From RPQJ01 sp963706535 (GTDB taxonomy: Bacteria > Pseudomonadota > Gammaproteobacteria > Steroidobacterales > Steroidobacteraceae): a stretch of 64,000 nucleotides of DNA. The stretch covers positions 1 to 64,000 of the forward strand of contig CAVPMU010000025.1 in NCBI GenBank assembly GCA_963706535.1, read 5' to 3'. The notes under the pieces are model-generated. The model did not search any database, was not told the DNA's origin, and saw only the letters and a list, made by a program, of their open reading frames with translations. Both the position numbers and the translations under genes were made by a program. Below, piece after piece: positions 40,856-50,069 of the stretch (position 1 is the first letter of the stretch; each line of letters opens with the position of its first letter).

Positions 40856-41896
40856 TCATTCCTCCACGGACTCCGTGGCATCCCACGCCTCGGCCAGCAG
40901 TTCGTGCAGCACGGCGGTGGCGAAGGTGCCGCGCGGCAGCTCGAATGCCAGCGTGAGTCCGTCGTCCGCGACCTGCCAGTCGGGCACACGCACCGGAAGT
41001 CGCAGGCTGCGTCGCTCCTGTTCGAGTCCCTGCGCCGCGAGGAGCGCGCGCAGGGCCGACTCCGGCGCCAGGGCGCGCTCCTCCACCGCGAGCGCCTCGC
41101 CGGTGGCCGGTGACTCGCCCGCGCCCCACAGGGGACCGGTCGGGTGGACGTCCATCTGCTCGCAGCGCGCGCGCAGGGTCTCGTCGGGGGTGGCGGCGCG
41201 GAAGTAGCTGCGACGGCCGTCGAGCATGACGGCTTCGCCCGGCAGCAGCGTGTTCCAGTCGCCGCGGCGAACGCGTTCGGCGAGCACCTCGTTGAAGAGC
41301 ACGCTGCGCGCCGCCGACAGCAGGAAACTGCGCTGCGAGCGCTCGCGCGGTGCCGCCGCCCCGCTGGCCCAGTCGCGTGCGCGCGCGAGATTGCCGCCTT
41401 CGCGACCGAAGCGCTGCGGCCCGAAATAACTGGGCACGCCCCCGCCCGCGATGAGCCGCAGGCGTTCCCCGACCGCCGCTTCGTCGCCGGTGAACTCGCG
41501 CACGCGGATCTGGAAGCGGTTGCCGCGGTGGGAGCCCGGGCGCAGCTTGCGACCATGGCGACTGGCCGCGAGCACGCGGAATCCCTCGCCGCACCAGTCC
41601 AGGCAGGCCTCGACCGGCGCCGCCGCCGGCCAGGGCAGCGAGTAGGACTGCCGCGTGACGGCGTGGCGGTCCTTGAGGCCGCTGTAGCCGACGTCGCGCG
41701 GATGGATCCCCGCGAGGCGCGCGAGCTGCGAAGCGACCCAGCCCGTGTTCGCGCCGCGCTTCTCCACGACCAGCAGCAGGTGCGCGCCCGAGCCGTCGGG
41801 CTCGAACCCGAGCAATTCCTCGACCTGGAAGTCCTCGGCGGCGACGCGAATCCGACCGCTCGCGGGCGGCGGTCCATAGGCGACGGGGAGGTCCAC
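40856..41896 (-). CDS. truD: tRNA pseudouridine(13) synthase TruD
   Basis: TruD converts U13 of tRNA-Glu to pseudouridine. The 346-aa protein has FQVEELLGFEPDGSG near the N terminus, the conserved KRGANT segment, the catalytic aspartate motif SGLKDRHAVTRQ, NRFQIRVR and the PSYFGPQRFG segment of the family. The start is a GTG at 41896, 4 nt after ispF. Order ispD-ispF-truD-surE is common in gammaproteobacteria. Confidence 0.95.
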   Translation of the reverse strand: MDLPVAYGPPPASGRIRVAAEDFQVEELLGFEPDGSGAHLLLVVEKRGANTGWVASQLARLAGIHPRDVGYSGLKDRHAVTRQSYSLPWPAAAPVEACLDWCGEGFRVLAASRHGRKLRPGSHRGNRFQIRVREFTGDEAAVGERLRLIAGGGVPSYFGPQRFGREGGNLARARDWASGAAAPRERSQRSFLLSAARSVLFNEVLAERVRRGDWNTLLPGEAVMLDGRRSYFRAATPDETLRARCEQMDVHPTGPLWGAGESPATGEALAVEERALAPESALRALLAAQGLEQERRSLRLPVRVPDWQVADDGLTLAFELPRGTFATAVLHELLAEAWDATESVEE

Positions 41897-41900
41897 CCGC

Positions 41901-42395
41901 TCAGTGCCCGTGATTGTTGCCGTTCGCGTGGGCGAGCATCACGACCGCGTGGCAGGCGAGGCCTTCGCCGCGCCCGATCGCGCCCAGCCCCTCGCAGGTG
42001 GTCGCCTTCACGTTGACGCGGTCGGCGGTGGTCTGCAGGTCGGTGGCGATGTGTTCCCGCATCGCGTTGCGGTGACTGCCGAGCCGCGGTGCCTCGGCGA
42101 GCACCGTGAGGTCCGCGTTCACCAGTCGCCAGTGGTGCTCGTGCAGCAGTTGCGCACAGTGCCGCAGGAACGAGCGGCTGTCGGCCCCCTTCCAGCGCGG
42201 ATCCGTGTCGGGGAAATGCTGGCCGATGTCGCCGAGCCCCATCGCGCCGAGCAACGCGTCGCACAGCGCGTGCAGCAGCACGTCGCCGTCGGAATGCGCC
42301 ACCACGCCGCGCTCGTGGGCGATCCTCACGCCGCCCAGCATCACGTGGTCGCCGGGCCCGTAGGCGTGCACGTCGTAGCCGAATCCCACCCTCAT
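41901..42395 (-). CDS. ispF: 2-C-methyl-D-erythritol 2,4-cyclodiphosphate synthase IspF
   Basis: IspF catalyses the cyclisation step of the MEP isoprenoid pathway. The 164-aa protein has the metal ligands in GFGYDVHAYGPGD and HSDGDVLLHALCDALLG, the IGQHFPDTDP loop and a C-terminal CEGLGAIGRGEGLACHAVV. The ATG at 42395 overlaps the ispD stop (ATGA). Confidence 0.97.
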   Translation of the reverse strand: MRVGFGYDVHAYGPGDHVMLGGVRIAHERGVVAHSDGDVLLHALCDALLGAMGLGDIGQHFPDTDPRWKGADSRSFLRHCAQLLHEHHWRLVNADLTVLAEAPRLGSHRNAMREHIATDLQTTADRVNVKATTCEGLGAIGRGEGLACHAVVMLAHANGNNHGH

Positions 42396-43099
42396 GATCG
42401 CTCCCTTGCGCGGAGGATCGCCGCGGCCAGCGCGCCGTCCTCCGGATTCGTTATTTTCAGGTTGTCGCCGTGCCCCCGGACCAGCAGCGGACGCAAGCCG
42501 AGCGCCTCGATGGCCGCCGCCTCGTCCGTCACCGTCCGCTCGCGCTCGAGACACATGGCCAGCGCACGCCTCAATAGTCCGTACCGGAATACCTGCGGCG
42601 TCAGGGCCCGCCACAATCCCTCCCGTGCCACTGTGCCGCGGCTCCTGCCATCGTCGCCCTGCCGCTTGAGCGTATCACTCACCGGGACGGCGAGCAGCCC
42701 CCCGACGGCTTCGTCACCGAGCGCATCGAAGAGCGCCCGCAGGTCCTCTGCGCGCAGGCATGGGCGCGCCGCATCGTGGACCAGTACCCAGTCGGTGTCG
42801 CGGGCACGCGCCGCGAGCGCTTCGATCGCATTCGAGACCGAGTGCTCGCGTCGCTCGCCGCCGGCGCAGGTCGACACCCGCGGATCGACGGCCTCGGGGA
42901 TCCGGCGCCAGCGCCGGTCGCCGCTCGCCAGTGCCACCACCACGCCGTCGATGGAAGGCTCCGCGAGCAGCGCACCGACCGCCCATGACAGGACGGGGCG
43001 GCCGAGCAGCGGAGCGTACTGCTTCGGCGCCGCGGCGCCGTAACGCTCGCCACGGCCCGCCGCGGGCACGATGGCCCAGCGGCGTGCCGCGGGATTCAT
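42392..43099 (-). CDS. ispD: 2-C-methyl-D-erythritol 4-phosphate cytidylyltransferase IspD
   Basis: IspD forms CDP-methylerythritol in the MEP pathway. The 235-aa protein has the nucleotide-binding start VPAAGRGERYGAAAPKQY, VLVHDAARPCLR and the terminal GHGDNLKITNPEDG motif. The start overlaps the ftsB stop, and the gene is coupled to ispF. Dxr of the same pathway is encoded at 62073-63263. Confidence 0.96.
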   Translation of the reverse strand: MNPAARRWAIVPAAGRGERYGAAAPKQYAPLLGRPVLSWAVGALLAEPSIDGVVVALASGDRRWRRIPEAVDPRVSTCAGGERREHSVSNAIEALAARARDTDWVLVHDAARPCLRAEDLRALFDALGDEAVGGLLAVPVSDTLKRQGDDGRSRGTVAREGLWRALTPQVFRYGLLRRALAMCLERERTVTDEAAAIEALGLRPLLVRGHGDNLKITNPEDGALAAAILRARERS

Positions 43100-43434
43100 T
43101 GCGAGTCGGCCTGGGCCGTGCGCCGCTCTTCCGCCGGCGCCTCGGCAGGCCCCGCCGCGGGCGGCACCACCTGGAAGAAGGTCTCGTTCGTGCCGATCAT
43201 GCCGAGGTCGGTACGGGCCCGCTCCTCGATCGCGGTGCGGCCTTCCTTGAGATCGCGCACCTCCGCGGCCAGCGTCTTGTTGCGCTCGGCCAGCCGTGCG
43301 TTCTCTTCCGCCTGCGCCTCGATCGCCTTCTGGGTGCGCCACACGTCGCGCATCCCGTTGGGCGAGACCCACAGCCGGTACTGCAGCGCGAGCAGCGCAA
43401 CGAGCAGCAGGGCCGCGACGATGCGCAGCATCAT
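43096..43434 (-). CDS. ftsB: Cell division protein FtsB
   Basis: FtsB is a small bitopic divisome protein that binds FtsL and FtsQ. The 112-aa product has an N-terminal transmembrane segment (IVAALLLVALLALQYRLWV) and a coiled coil (about 35-70; QKAIEAQAEENARLAERNKTL), then ERARTDLGMIGTNETFFQVV typical of the family. It overlaps eno (TGATG) and ispD, the usual eno-ftsB-ispD order. Confidence 0.94.
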   Translation of the reverse strand: MMLRIVAALLLVALLALQYRLWVSPNGMRDVWRTQKAIEAQAEENARLAERNKTLAAEVRDLKEGRTAIEERARTDLGMIGTNETFFQVVPPAAGPAEAPAEERRTAQADSQ

Positions 43435-44729
43435 GCGCCGGCCGTGGGCAACGGCACGGGGAACGCGTCCCGACCGGCGTAGCTCGCGTCGCGGCCGAGT
43501 TCGGCCTCGATGCGCAGCAGCTGGTTGTATTTCGCGATGCGGTCCGAACGGCACAGCGAGCCGGTCTTGATCTGCGTCGCCTGCGTGGCGACCGCGATGT
43601 CGGCGATCGTGCTGTCCTCGGTCTCGCCCGAACGGTGCGAGACGACCGCGCTGTAACCCGCCGCCGCCGCCATGTCGATCGCGGCCAGGGTCTCGGTGAG
43701 CGTGCCGATCTGGTTCGGCTTGATCAGGATCGAATTGGCGATGCCGCGGTCGATGGCCTCGCGCAGGATGCGAGTGTTGGTGACGAAGATGTCGTCACCC
43801 ACGAGCTGCACCTTCCGGCCGAGTCGTTCCGTGAGCAGCGCCCAGCCCTCCCAGTCGCCCTCGGCCATGCCGTCTTCGACGGTGATGATCGGGTAACGAC
43901 CCACCAGTCCGTCGAGGTAGTCGACGAACTGCGCGGCGGTGAACTTGCGGCCCTCGGAGGCGAGGTCGTAGATGCCATCCTGGAAGAATTCCGAGCTCGC
44001 GACGTCGAGGCCGAGGTAGACGTCCCGCCCGGCCTTGAAACCCGCGCGCTCGACGGCCTGCAGGATGGTCTCGAGCGCGGCTTCGTTCGACGGCAGGTTG
44101 GGCGCGAAGCCGCCCTCGTCGCCCACGGCCGTGGCGAGCCCGCGCTCGTGCAGCACCTTCTTCAACGTGTGGAAGATCTCGGCGCCGTAGCGCAGGGCCT
44201 CGGCGAAATTCGGCGCGCCGACCGGCAGCACCATGAATTCCTGGATGTCGACGCTGTTGTCGGCGTGCGCGCCGCCGTTGATGATGTTCATCATCGGCAC
44301 CGGCATCACCTTGGGACCCGGCCCGCCGAGGCGGCGATAGAGGCCGTGGCCGTCGAGCTTCGCCGCGGCATGCCCCGCCGCGAGCGACACGGCGAGGATG
44401 GCGTTCGCGCCGAGGCGCGCCTTGGTGTCCGTACCGTCGAGCTCGATCATGCGCCGGTCGAGGCCGGCCTGGTCGCGCACGTCCTGGCCGAGCAGTGCGC
44501 TGCGGATCTCGCCGTTCGCGTTCGCGACGGCCTCGAGCACGCCCTTGCCGAGGTAGCGGGCCTCGTCGCCGTCGCGCAGCTCCACCGCCTCTCGGGTGCC
44601 GGTCGAGGCTCCCGAGGGTACCGCGGCGCGACCCATGACTCCGCCTTCGGCGAATACGTCCGCTTCCACGGTGGGGTTGCCGCGCGAATCCACGATCTCG
44701 CGGGCCTTGATGTCGACGATCCGGGTCAT
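43431..44729 (-). CDS. eno: Enolase
   Basis: Enolase interconverts 2-phosphoglycerate and phosphoenolpyruvate. The 432-aa protein has DSRGNPTVEADV, PSGASTGTREAVELRDGD, the metal site residues around VEDGMAEGDWEGW and VGDDIFVTN, the catalytic lysine segment ILIKPNQIGTLTET and SHRSGETEDSTIAD. The start at 44729 overlaps kdsA (ATGA). Confidence 0.98.
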   Translation of the reverse strand: MTRIVDIKAREIVDSRGNPTVEADVFAEGGVMGRAAVPSGASTGTREAVELRDGDEARYLGKGVLEAVANANGEIRSALLGQDVRDQAGLDRRMIELDGTDTKARLGANAILAVSLAAGHAAAKLDGHGLYRRLGGPGPKVMPVPMMNIINGGAHADNSVDIQEFMVLPVGAPNFAEALRYGAEIFHTLKKVLHERGLATAVGDEGGFAPNLPSNEAALETILQAVERAGFKAGRDVYLGLDVASSEFFQDGIYDLASEGRKFTAAQFVDYLDGLVGRYPIITVEDGMAEGDWEGWALLTERLGRKVQLVGDDIFVTNTRILREAIDRGIANSILIKPNQIGTLTETLAAIDMAAAAGYSAVVSHRSGETEDSTIADIAVATQATQIKTGSLCRSDRIAKYNQLLRIEAELGRDASYAGRDAFPVPLPTAGA

Positions 44730-45559
44730 AGGCTCGATTCCTCGTAAGGCCGCGACTTCACCGCGGCATCGATCTGCTTCATCACCTCGAGCAGCGAACG
44801 CATGCGCGACAGCGGCCACGCGTTCGGGCCGTCCGACAGCGCCTGCGCCGGGTCGGGGTGGGTTTCCATGAATACGCCCGACACGCCGGCGGCGATCGCC
44901 GCGCGCGCGAGCACGGGCACGAACTCGCGCTGCCCTCCGGACGCACTGCCCTGCCCGCCCGGCAGCTGCACCGAGTGGGTGGCGTCGAACACTACCGGAC
45001 AGCCGGTCTCGCGCATCACCGCCAGCCCGCGCATGTCGGTGACCAGGTTGTTGTAGCCGAAGCTGAAACCGCGCTCGCAGACCATGATCTGCTCGTTGCC
45101 CGTGGAGCGCGCCTTGTCGACGACGTTGCGCATCTCCCACGGCGAGAGGAACTGGCCCTTCTTGATGTTCACCGGCTTGCCCTGCGAGGCCGCGGCCAGG
45201 ATGAAATTGGTCTGGCGGCACAGGAACGCCGGAGTCTGCAACACGTCCGCGACCGCGGCCACCTCGGCCATCGGCGTGTCCTCGTGCACGTCGGTGAGCA
45301 CGGGCACGCCGACCTGGCGGCGCACCTCGGCGAGGATCCGGAGGCCCTCCTCGAGCCCCGGCCCGCGGAAGCTCGCCTGCGAGGAGCGGTTCGCCTTGTC
45401 GAAGGACGCCTTGAAGACATAGGGGATGCCGATCTCGCCGGTGATCTCCTTCATGTGACCGGCCACCTCGACCACGAGCGCCTCGCTCTCGATGACGCAC
45501 GGCCCCGCGATCAGGAAGAACGGCCGCCCGGGCCCGACCTCGTGGCCGCAGAGCTTCAT
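44726..45559 (-). CDS. kdsA: 3-deoxy-8-phosphooctulonate synthase KdsA
   Basis: KdsA makes KDO 8-phosphate from phosphoenolpyruvate and arabinose 5-phosphate for lipopolysaccharide. The 277-aa protein has the PEP-binding start FLIAGPCVIESE, KASFDKANRSS, LTDVHEDTP, the metal-independent type NIKKGQFLSPWEM and FDATHSVQLPGG. It overlaps pyrG and eno by 4 nt each. Confidence 0.97.
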   Translation of the reverse strand: MKLCGHEVGPGRPFFLIAGPCVIESEALVVEVAGHMKEITGEIGIPYVFKASFDKANRSSQASFRGPGLEEGLRILAEVRRQVGVPVLTDVHEDTPMAEVAAVADVLQTPAFLCRQTNFILAAASQGKPVNIKKGQFLSPWEMRNVVDKARSTGNEQIMVCERGFSFGYNNLVTDMRGLAVMRETGCPVVFDATHSVQLPGGQGSASGGQREFVPVLARAAIAAGVSGVFMETHPDPAQALSDGPNAWPLSRMRSLLEVMKQIDAAVKSRPYEESSL

Positions 45560-47202
45560 GCGCCTGCCGCCGCCGGCAATGTGGCCGCCCGGTGTTCACG
45601 CGCCGCGCGGATGAAGCCCGTGAAGAGCGGATGGCCGTCGCGCGGCGTGGAACGGAACTCCGGGTGGTACTGGCTCGCGACGAAGAACGGGTGCTGCGGC
45701 AGCTCCACGATCTCCACCAGCCCGTCGCGCGAGAAGCCGGAGAAGCGCAGCCCGGCGTTCATCATCTTCTGCAGGTAGGTGTTGTTGAACTCGTAGCGGT
45801 GGCGATGCCGTTCGCGGATCACGTCCGCGCCGTAGATGGCGTGCGCAAGCGAGCCGTGCGAAACGCGCACCTCCTGAGCGCCGAGGCGCATCGTGCCGCC
45901 GAGGTTCGACCGGTCGTCGCGCGCCTCGACCGTGCCCTTCTGGTCCTGCCACTCGGTGATGAGCGCGATGACCGGGTGCGGGCTCGCGCGGTTGAACTCG
46001 GTGCTGTGCGCGCCGTCGAGGCCCGCCACGTGGCGCGCATACTCGATGATGGCCAGCTGCATGCCGAGGCAGATGCCGAGATAGGGGACGCCGTGCTCGC
46101 GGGCATAGCGCACGGCCTGGATCTTGCCCTCGATGCCGCGCTCGCCGAAGCCGCCGGGCACGAGGATCGCGTCCATGCCGCGCAGGCAATCGACGCCGTG
46201 CTTCTCGACGTCGGTCGCCTCGACGAAGTTGAGCTTGACGCGCGTGCGCGTGCGCAGGCCCGCGTGCGTCAGCGCCTCGGTGAGCGAGATGTAGGCGTCC
46301 TTGAGATTGACGTACTTGCCGACCATCGCGATGTCGACCGTGAGGTCGGGGCTGCCCTTGGCCGCCACCACCTGCTGCCACTCCTTGAGGTCGGCCGCTG
46401 GGGCGTTGATGCCGAGCTTCTCGCAGACGATGGCGTCGAGCCCCTGCTCGTGCAGCAGCATCGGGATCTTGTAGATGTCGTCGGCATCGACGGCCGAGAA
46501 CACCGCGCGTTCCTCGACGTTGGTGAACAGCGCGATCTTGCGCCGCTGCTCGGGCGGCAGCGGGTCCTTGCAGCGGCACAGCAGCACGTCCGGCTGGATG
46601 CCGATCGAGCGCAGTTCCTTGACCGAGTGCTGGGTGGGCTTGGTCTTGATCTCGCCCGAGGTCGCGATGTAGGGGACCAGCGTCAGGTGCATGTAGAGCA
46701 CGTTGTTGCGCCCGAGCTCGACGCCGAGCTGGCGGATCGCCTCGAGGAACGGCAGTGACTCGATGTCACCCACCGTGCCGCCGATCTCGACCATGCAAAC
46801 GTCCGCATCGCCGGCGCCGAGGCGGATGCAGTGCTTGATCTCGTCGGTGATGTGCGGGATCACCTGCACCGTGGCGCCGAGGTAGTCGCCGCGCCGCTCC
46901 TTGGCGATCACGTTCTCGTAGATGCGGCCGGTGGTGAAGTTGCTGCTGCGCCCGGTCGTCATGCGCACGAAGCGCTCGTAGTGACCGAGGTCGAGGTCGG
47001 TCTCGGTGCCGTCGTCGGTGACGAACACCTCGCCGTGCTGGAACGGGCTCATGGTGCCCGGGTCCACGTTGATGTAGGGGTCGAGCTTGACGAGCGTGAC
47101 CTTGAGGCCGCGCGCCTCGAGGATCGCCCCCAGGGACGCGGCGGCAATGCCCTTCCCCAGCGAGGAAACGACGCCGCCGGTCACGCAGATGAATTTGGTC
47201 AT
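45556..47202 (-). CDS. pyrG: CTP synthase
   Basis: PyrG aminates UTP to CTP. The 548-aa protein has the N-terminal synthetase domain (TGGVVSSLGKGIAAASLG, KLDPYINVDPGTMSPFQHGE) and the C-terminal class I glutamine amidotransferase domain with the nucleophile in LGICLGMQLA and the HPEF histidine. The start is the ATG at 47202. The pyrG-kdsA-eno order is conserved. Confidence 0.98.
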   Translation of the reverse strand: MTKFICVTGGVVSSLGKGIAAASLGAILEARGLKVTLVKLDPYINVDPGTMSPFQHGEVFVTDDGTETDLDLGHYERFVRMTTGRSSNFTTGRIYENVIAKERRGDYLGATVQVIPHITDEIKHCIRLGAGDADVCMVEIGGTVGDIESLPFLEAIRQLGVELGRNNVLYMHLTLVPYIATSGEIKTKPTQHSVKELRSIGIQPDVLLCRCKDPLPPEQRRKIALFTNVEERAVFSAVDADDIYKIPMLLHEQGLDAIVCEKLGINAPAADLKEWQQVVAAKGSPDLTVDIAMVGKYVNLKDAYISLTEALTHAGLRTRTRVKLNFVEATDVEKHGVDCLRGMDAILVPGGFGERGIEGKIQAVRYAREHGVPYLGICLGMQLAIIEYARHVAGLDGAHSTEFNRASPHPVIALITEWQDQKGTVEARDDRSNLGGTMRLGAQEVRVSHGSLAHAIYGADVIRERHRHRYEFNNTYLQKMMNAGLRFSGFSRDGLVEIVELPQHPFFVASQYHPEFRSTPRDGHPLFTGFIRAAREHRAATLPAAAGA

Positions 47203-47242
47203 GGGAGCCACCGTCGCAGGAGAAGCACGACGGGAGAGCAGT

Positions 47243-48640
47243 CTATCGTAACGGACCCTTGCCGGCCACTTCGGCGAGCCCGAATGCCTCGCGCTCCGTG
47301 AATGGAGCGCGCCCTCGCCAGGCGATGAGCCACGACGGCTCGCCGGGCGCCGCCGCATGCGCACCGCCATACGCGAAATCACCGATGGCGGCGATCTCAC
47401 CGGCGATGTTCACCAGCGGAACCTGCTCACGACGCCACGGCAGGATGCCGCGCTCCTGCAGCCACTTGCGCAATGGACGTTGATGTGCACTGCCCGCGGT
47501 GCGGAACGTCTCGCCGCCGCGACGGGCCGCGATCTGCAGCACGGCGGGCAATCCCTCCCGTCGCAGTCCCGCACCGGTCGCCGCGACGAGCTCCAGGCGA
47601 CCGAGGCCGCCGAGGTCGAATGTCGTGCCGACCATCCAGTCGCCCCCGGGGATCGTCACGCGCTCGTCCTCGCGCGTAGTCGCGTAGAGGTGGCCGCGAT
47701 AACGGTGGACGGCGGCCCCGGGCCAGTCGACGGTTGGAACACGATCCTGCGCCGCCTCGAGCATGTCGTGGCGCAGCGCCGCCAGCGTGCGCTGCGACGG
47801 CACGGGCAGGCCGAGGCTGCGCAGCCAGGCCCGCAGCACGAGGTTCTGGCGGGCCGGCGGCAGCATCCGGAGCGCATCGAGCGAAAGCGCCGAGCCGCGG
47901 GCGACCGCCGCGAGATCCGCGGTCGCGAGCGACGACTCGATCTCGAGCGCCTCGGCGGCCTGGCGCGCCACGCGGCCCACGGTGCGGGCGGCCGCGGGCC
48001 AGCGCTGTCGCAGGATCGGCAGAACTTCCTGCCGCAGGTAGTTGCGGTCGAACCGCGTGTCGCGGTTGGACGGGTCCTCGAGCCACTCGAGGCCCACCCG
48101 CCTCGCCCACGAGTGCAATTCCTCGCGCGTGAACTCGAGCAACGGGCGCGCGTGCCAGCCGGCCGCGAATGGCACCATGCGCCCCATCCCGGCGACGGCG
48201 CGCAGTCCGCCGCCGCGCAGCCATTGCAGCAGGATGCCCTCGAGCTGGTCGTCCGCGTGGTGCGCGGTGAGGAGCACCTCGCCCTCCCCCAGCGCCGCCG
48301 CGAGGGCCCGATAGCGTGCGACGCGCGCGGCGGCTTCCGGACTTTCGCCGGGCCTGTGGCGAGCATCCACGGCCAACTGCGCGCAGGAAATCCCGAGTCG
48401 GTCGGCCAGGAGTGCGCAGGCCCGCGCCCAGGCGCCTGCATCGGCGTGCAGGCCGTGATCGACGTGACAGGCGCGGATCGCCGCGAGGACACCTTCGTCG
48501 CGCAGACGTGCGAGCGCAGCGAGCAGCACCGTGGAGTCGAGCCCGCCGCTCAGGGCTACGCAGTATCCCGTCGGCGGCTGCGGGAGCGCCGCGACGCACT
48601 GCTCGAGCGCCTTCGACAGCCGAGGGGTAGCGAAGGCCAC
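47243..48640 (-). CDS. tilS: tRNA(Ile)-lysidine synthase TilS
   Basis: TilS converts C34 of tRNA-Ile(CAU) to lysidine. The 465-aa protein has the PP-loop ALSGGLDSTVLLAAL, the HVDHGLHADA segment, TAHHADDQLEG and the RNYLRQEVLP motif, then the C-terminal TilS domain (TFRTAGSAHQRPLRKWLQ). The start is a GTG at 48640, 5 nt after the accA stop. Confidence 0.94.
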   Translation of the reverse strand: MAFATPRLSKALEQCVAALPQPPTGYCVALSGGLDSTVLLAALARLRDEGVLAAIRACHVDHGLHADAGAWARACALLADRLGISCAQLAVDARHRPGESPEAAARVARYRALAAALGEGEVLLTAHHADDQLEGILLQWLRGGGLRAVAGMGRMVPFAAGWHARPLLEFTREELHSWARRVGLEWLEDPSNRDTRFDRNYLRQEVLPILRQRWPAAARTVGRVARQAAEALEIESSLATADLAAVARGSALSLDALRMLPPARQNLVLRAWLRSLGLPVPSQRTLAALRHDMLEAAQDRVPTVDWPGAAVHRYRGHLYATTREDERVTIPGGDWMVGTTFDLGGLGRLELVAATGAGLRREGLPAVLQIAARRGGETFRTAGSAHQRPLRKWLQERGILPWRREQVPLVNIAGEIAAIGDFAYGGAHAAAPGEPSWLIAWRGRAPFTEREAFGLAEVAGKGPLR

Positions 48641-48645
48641 CGGGA

Positions 48646-49605
48646 TCAGCCGGCGTGGTAAACGCCCTGCGCGCGCAGCCGGGCGTAGCGTTTCTCCAGC
48701 AGCTCGTCCTCGGAAACCGATTCGACCTCGCCCAGGTGCCTGAGCAGCGCTTCCTCGAGCGCGTCGGCCATGGCGTGCGGGTCGCGGTGCGCGCCGCCGA
48801 GCGGCTCCTGCAGCACTTCGTCGACGAGGCCGAGCTTGTTCAGGCGTTCGGCAGTGATGCCCATGGCCTCGGCCGCGAGTTCCTTCTTGTCCGAGCTCTT
48901 CCACAGGATGGACGCGCAGCCCTCCGGCGAGATGACGGAGTAGACGCTGTACTCGAGCATGATCAGCCGGTCGCACACGCCGATGGCGAGCGCGCCGCCC
49001 GAGCCGCCTTCGCCGATGACCGCCGTGATCACCGGCACCCTGAGCGTGGACATCTCGAAGAGGTTGCGGGCGATGGCCTCGCTCTGGTTGCGCTCCTCGG
49101 AGCCGATGCCCGGGTAGGCGCCCGGCGTGTCGATGAGCGTGACGATCGGCAGGCGGAACCGCTCCGCGAGCCGCATGAGCCTGAGCGCCTTGCGATAGCC
49201 CTCGGGCTTCGGCATGCCGTAGTTGCGGCGCACCCGCTCCTTGGTGTCGCGGCCTTTCTGGTGGCCGATCAGCATGATCGGCTTGCCACCGAGCCGTGCC
49301 GTCCCGCCCACGATGGCGTGGTCGTCCGAGTGCATCCGGTCGCCGTGCAGCTCGTGGAATTCCTCGCAGATCGCGGTCGCGTAGTCGAGCGTGTAGGGAC
49401 GCAGCGGGTGGCGCGCGAGCTGCGCCACCTGCCAGGGCGTGAGGTTCGCGAAGATGCTGGTGGTGAGCGCGCGGCTCTTCGCCCTCAGGCGCGCGATCTC
49501 CTCGCCGATGTTGACCTCGGCGTCGGAGGAGACGAACTTGAGTTCGTCGATCTTCGCCTCGAGCTCGGCGATCGGCTGTTCGAAATCGAGGAAGCTGAGT
49601 GGCAT
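48646..49605 (-). CDS. accA: Acetyl-CoA carboxylase carboxyltransferase subunit alpha
   Basis: AccA is half of the carboxyltransferase that makes malonyl-CoA. The 319-aa protein has LDFEQPIAELEAKIDELKF, the HQKGRDTKERVRRNYGMP segment, LIDTPGAYPGI and GEGGSGGALAIG. The ATG at 49605 fits the normal family length. About 464 bp of non-coding sequence with two extragenic palindromes separates it from dnaE. Confidence 0.97.
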   Translation of the reverse strand: MPLSFLDFEQPIAELEAKIDELKFVSSDAEVNIGEEIARLRAKSRALTTSIFANLTPWQVAQLARHPLRPYTLDYATAICEEFHELHGDRMHSDDHAIVGGTARLGGKPIMLIGHQKGRDTKERVRRNYGMPKPEGYRKALRLMRLAERFRLPIVTLIDTPGAYPGIGSEERNQSEAIARNLFEMSTLRVPVITAVIGEGGSGGALAIGVCDRLIMLEYSVYSVISPEGCASILWKSSDKKELAAEAMGITAERLNKLGLVDEVLQEPLGGAHRDPHAMADALEEALLRHLGEVESVSEDELLEKRYARLRAQGVYHAG

Positions 49606-49679
49606 GGGCGCCGAGGATGCCGCAGGGCGGGCGGTTGGCGCAAATTCACTTCGCTTCGCGCTTTTCCGGCTGCGTTGGC

Positions 49680-49784
49680 CCGGGCGTGGGGCTCGTTCGA
49701 CGGGACGCCGTAAATCCGTCCCTGGAGGCTCCGCGCGCGACGTCCATGTCGCGCGACGGCCCGTCGAACGAGCCCCACGCCCGG
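49680..49784 (+). repeat. Extragenic palindromic element A (accA-dnaE gap)
   Basis: Outer arms of about 25 bp (49680-49704 and 49760-49784) are perfect inverted repeats. Between them lie a GGACGCCGTAAATCCGTCC core, GGAGGCTC and an inner hairpin (GCGCGAC-GTCCAT-GTCGCGC). The element matches element B (49950-50023) read on the other strand. I see no coding potential in the gap 49606-50069 around them. Confidence 0.85.
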
Positions 49785-49949
49785 ACCCTCGCAGCCTTGT
49801 CACGCGACCGCGCCCGCTTCGCGCCACGCACGCGCCTGCTACATCGTCGCTGCGCGAACGTTTGGGTGCGTCAGCGAGTCGGCTGAGTGAAGCCGAAATG
49901 CGCCAGCGAGAGGACTCGTCTGGAGGGCGATGGTCTGCGTCGGGAGGCA

Positions 49950-50023
49950 CCTGGCCGGGCCGTGCGCGCCATGGACGGCGCGCCCGGAGCCCCCACGGAC
50001 GGGTTCACGGCGTCCCGGCCAGG
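49950..50023 (-). repeat. Extragenic palindromic element B (accA-dnaE gap)
   Basis: Arms CCTGGCCGGG (49950-49959) and CCCGGCCAGG (50014-50023) enclose an inner hairpin (TGCGCGCC-ATGGA-CGGCGCGC) and, on the minus strand, GGACGCCGTGAACCCGTCC followed by GGGGGCTC. This is the same layout as element A with base changes, in inverted orientation. It lies just downstream of the dnaE stop... that is, between dnaE (ending at 50070) and accA. Confidence 0.82.
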
Positions 50024-50069
50024 CATCTCCAGCCGTCGAACGCCACCCGACAGATGGCGAACGTCGTGC

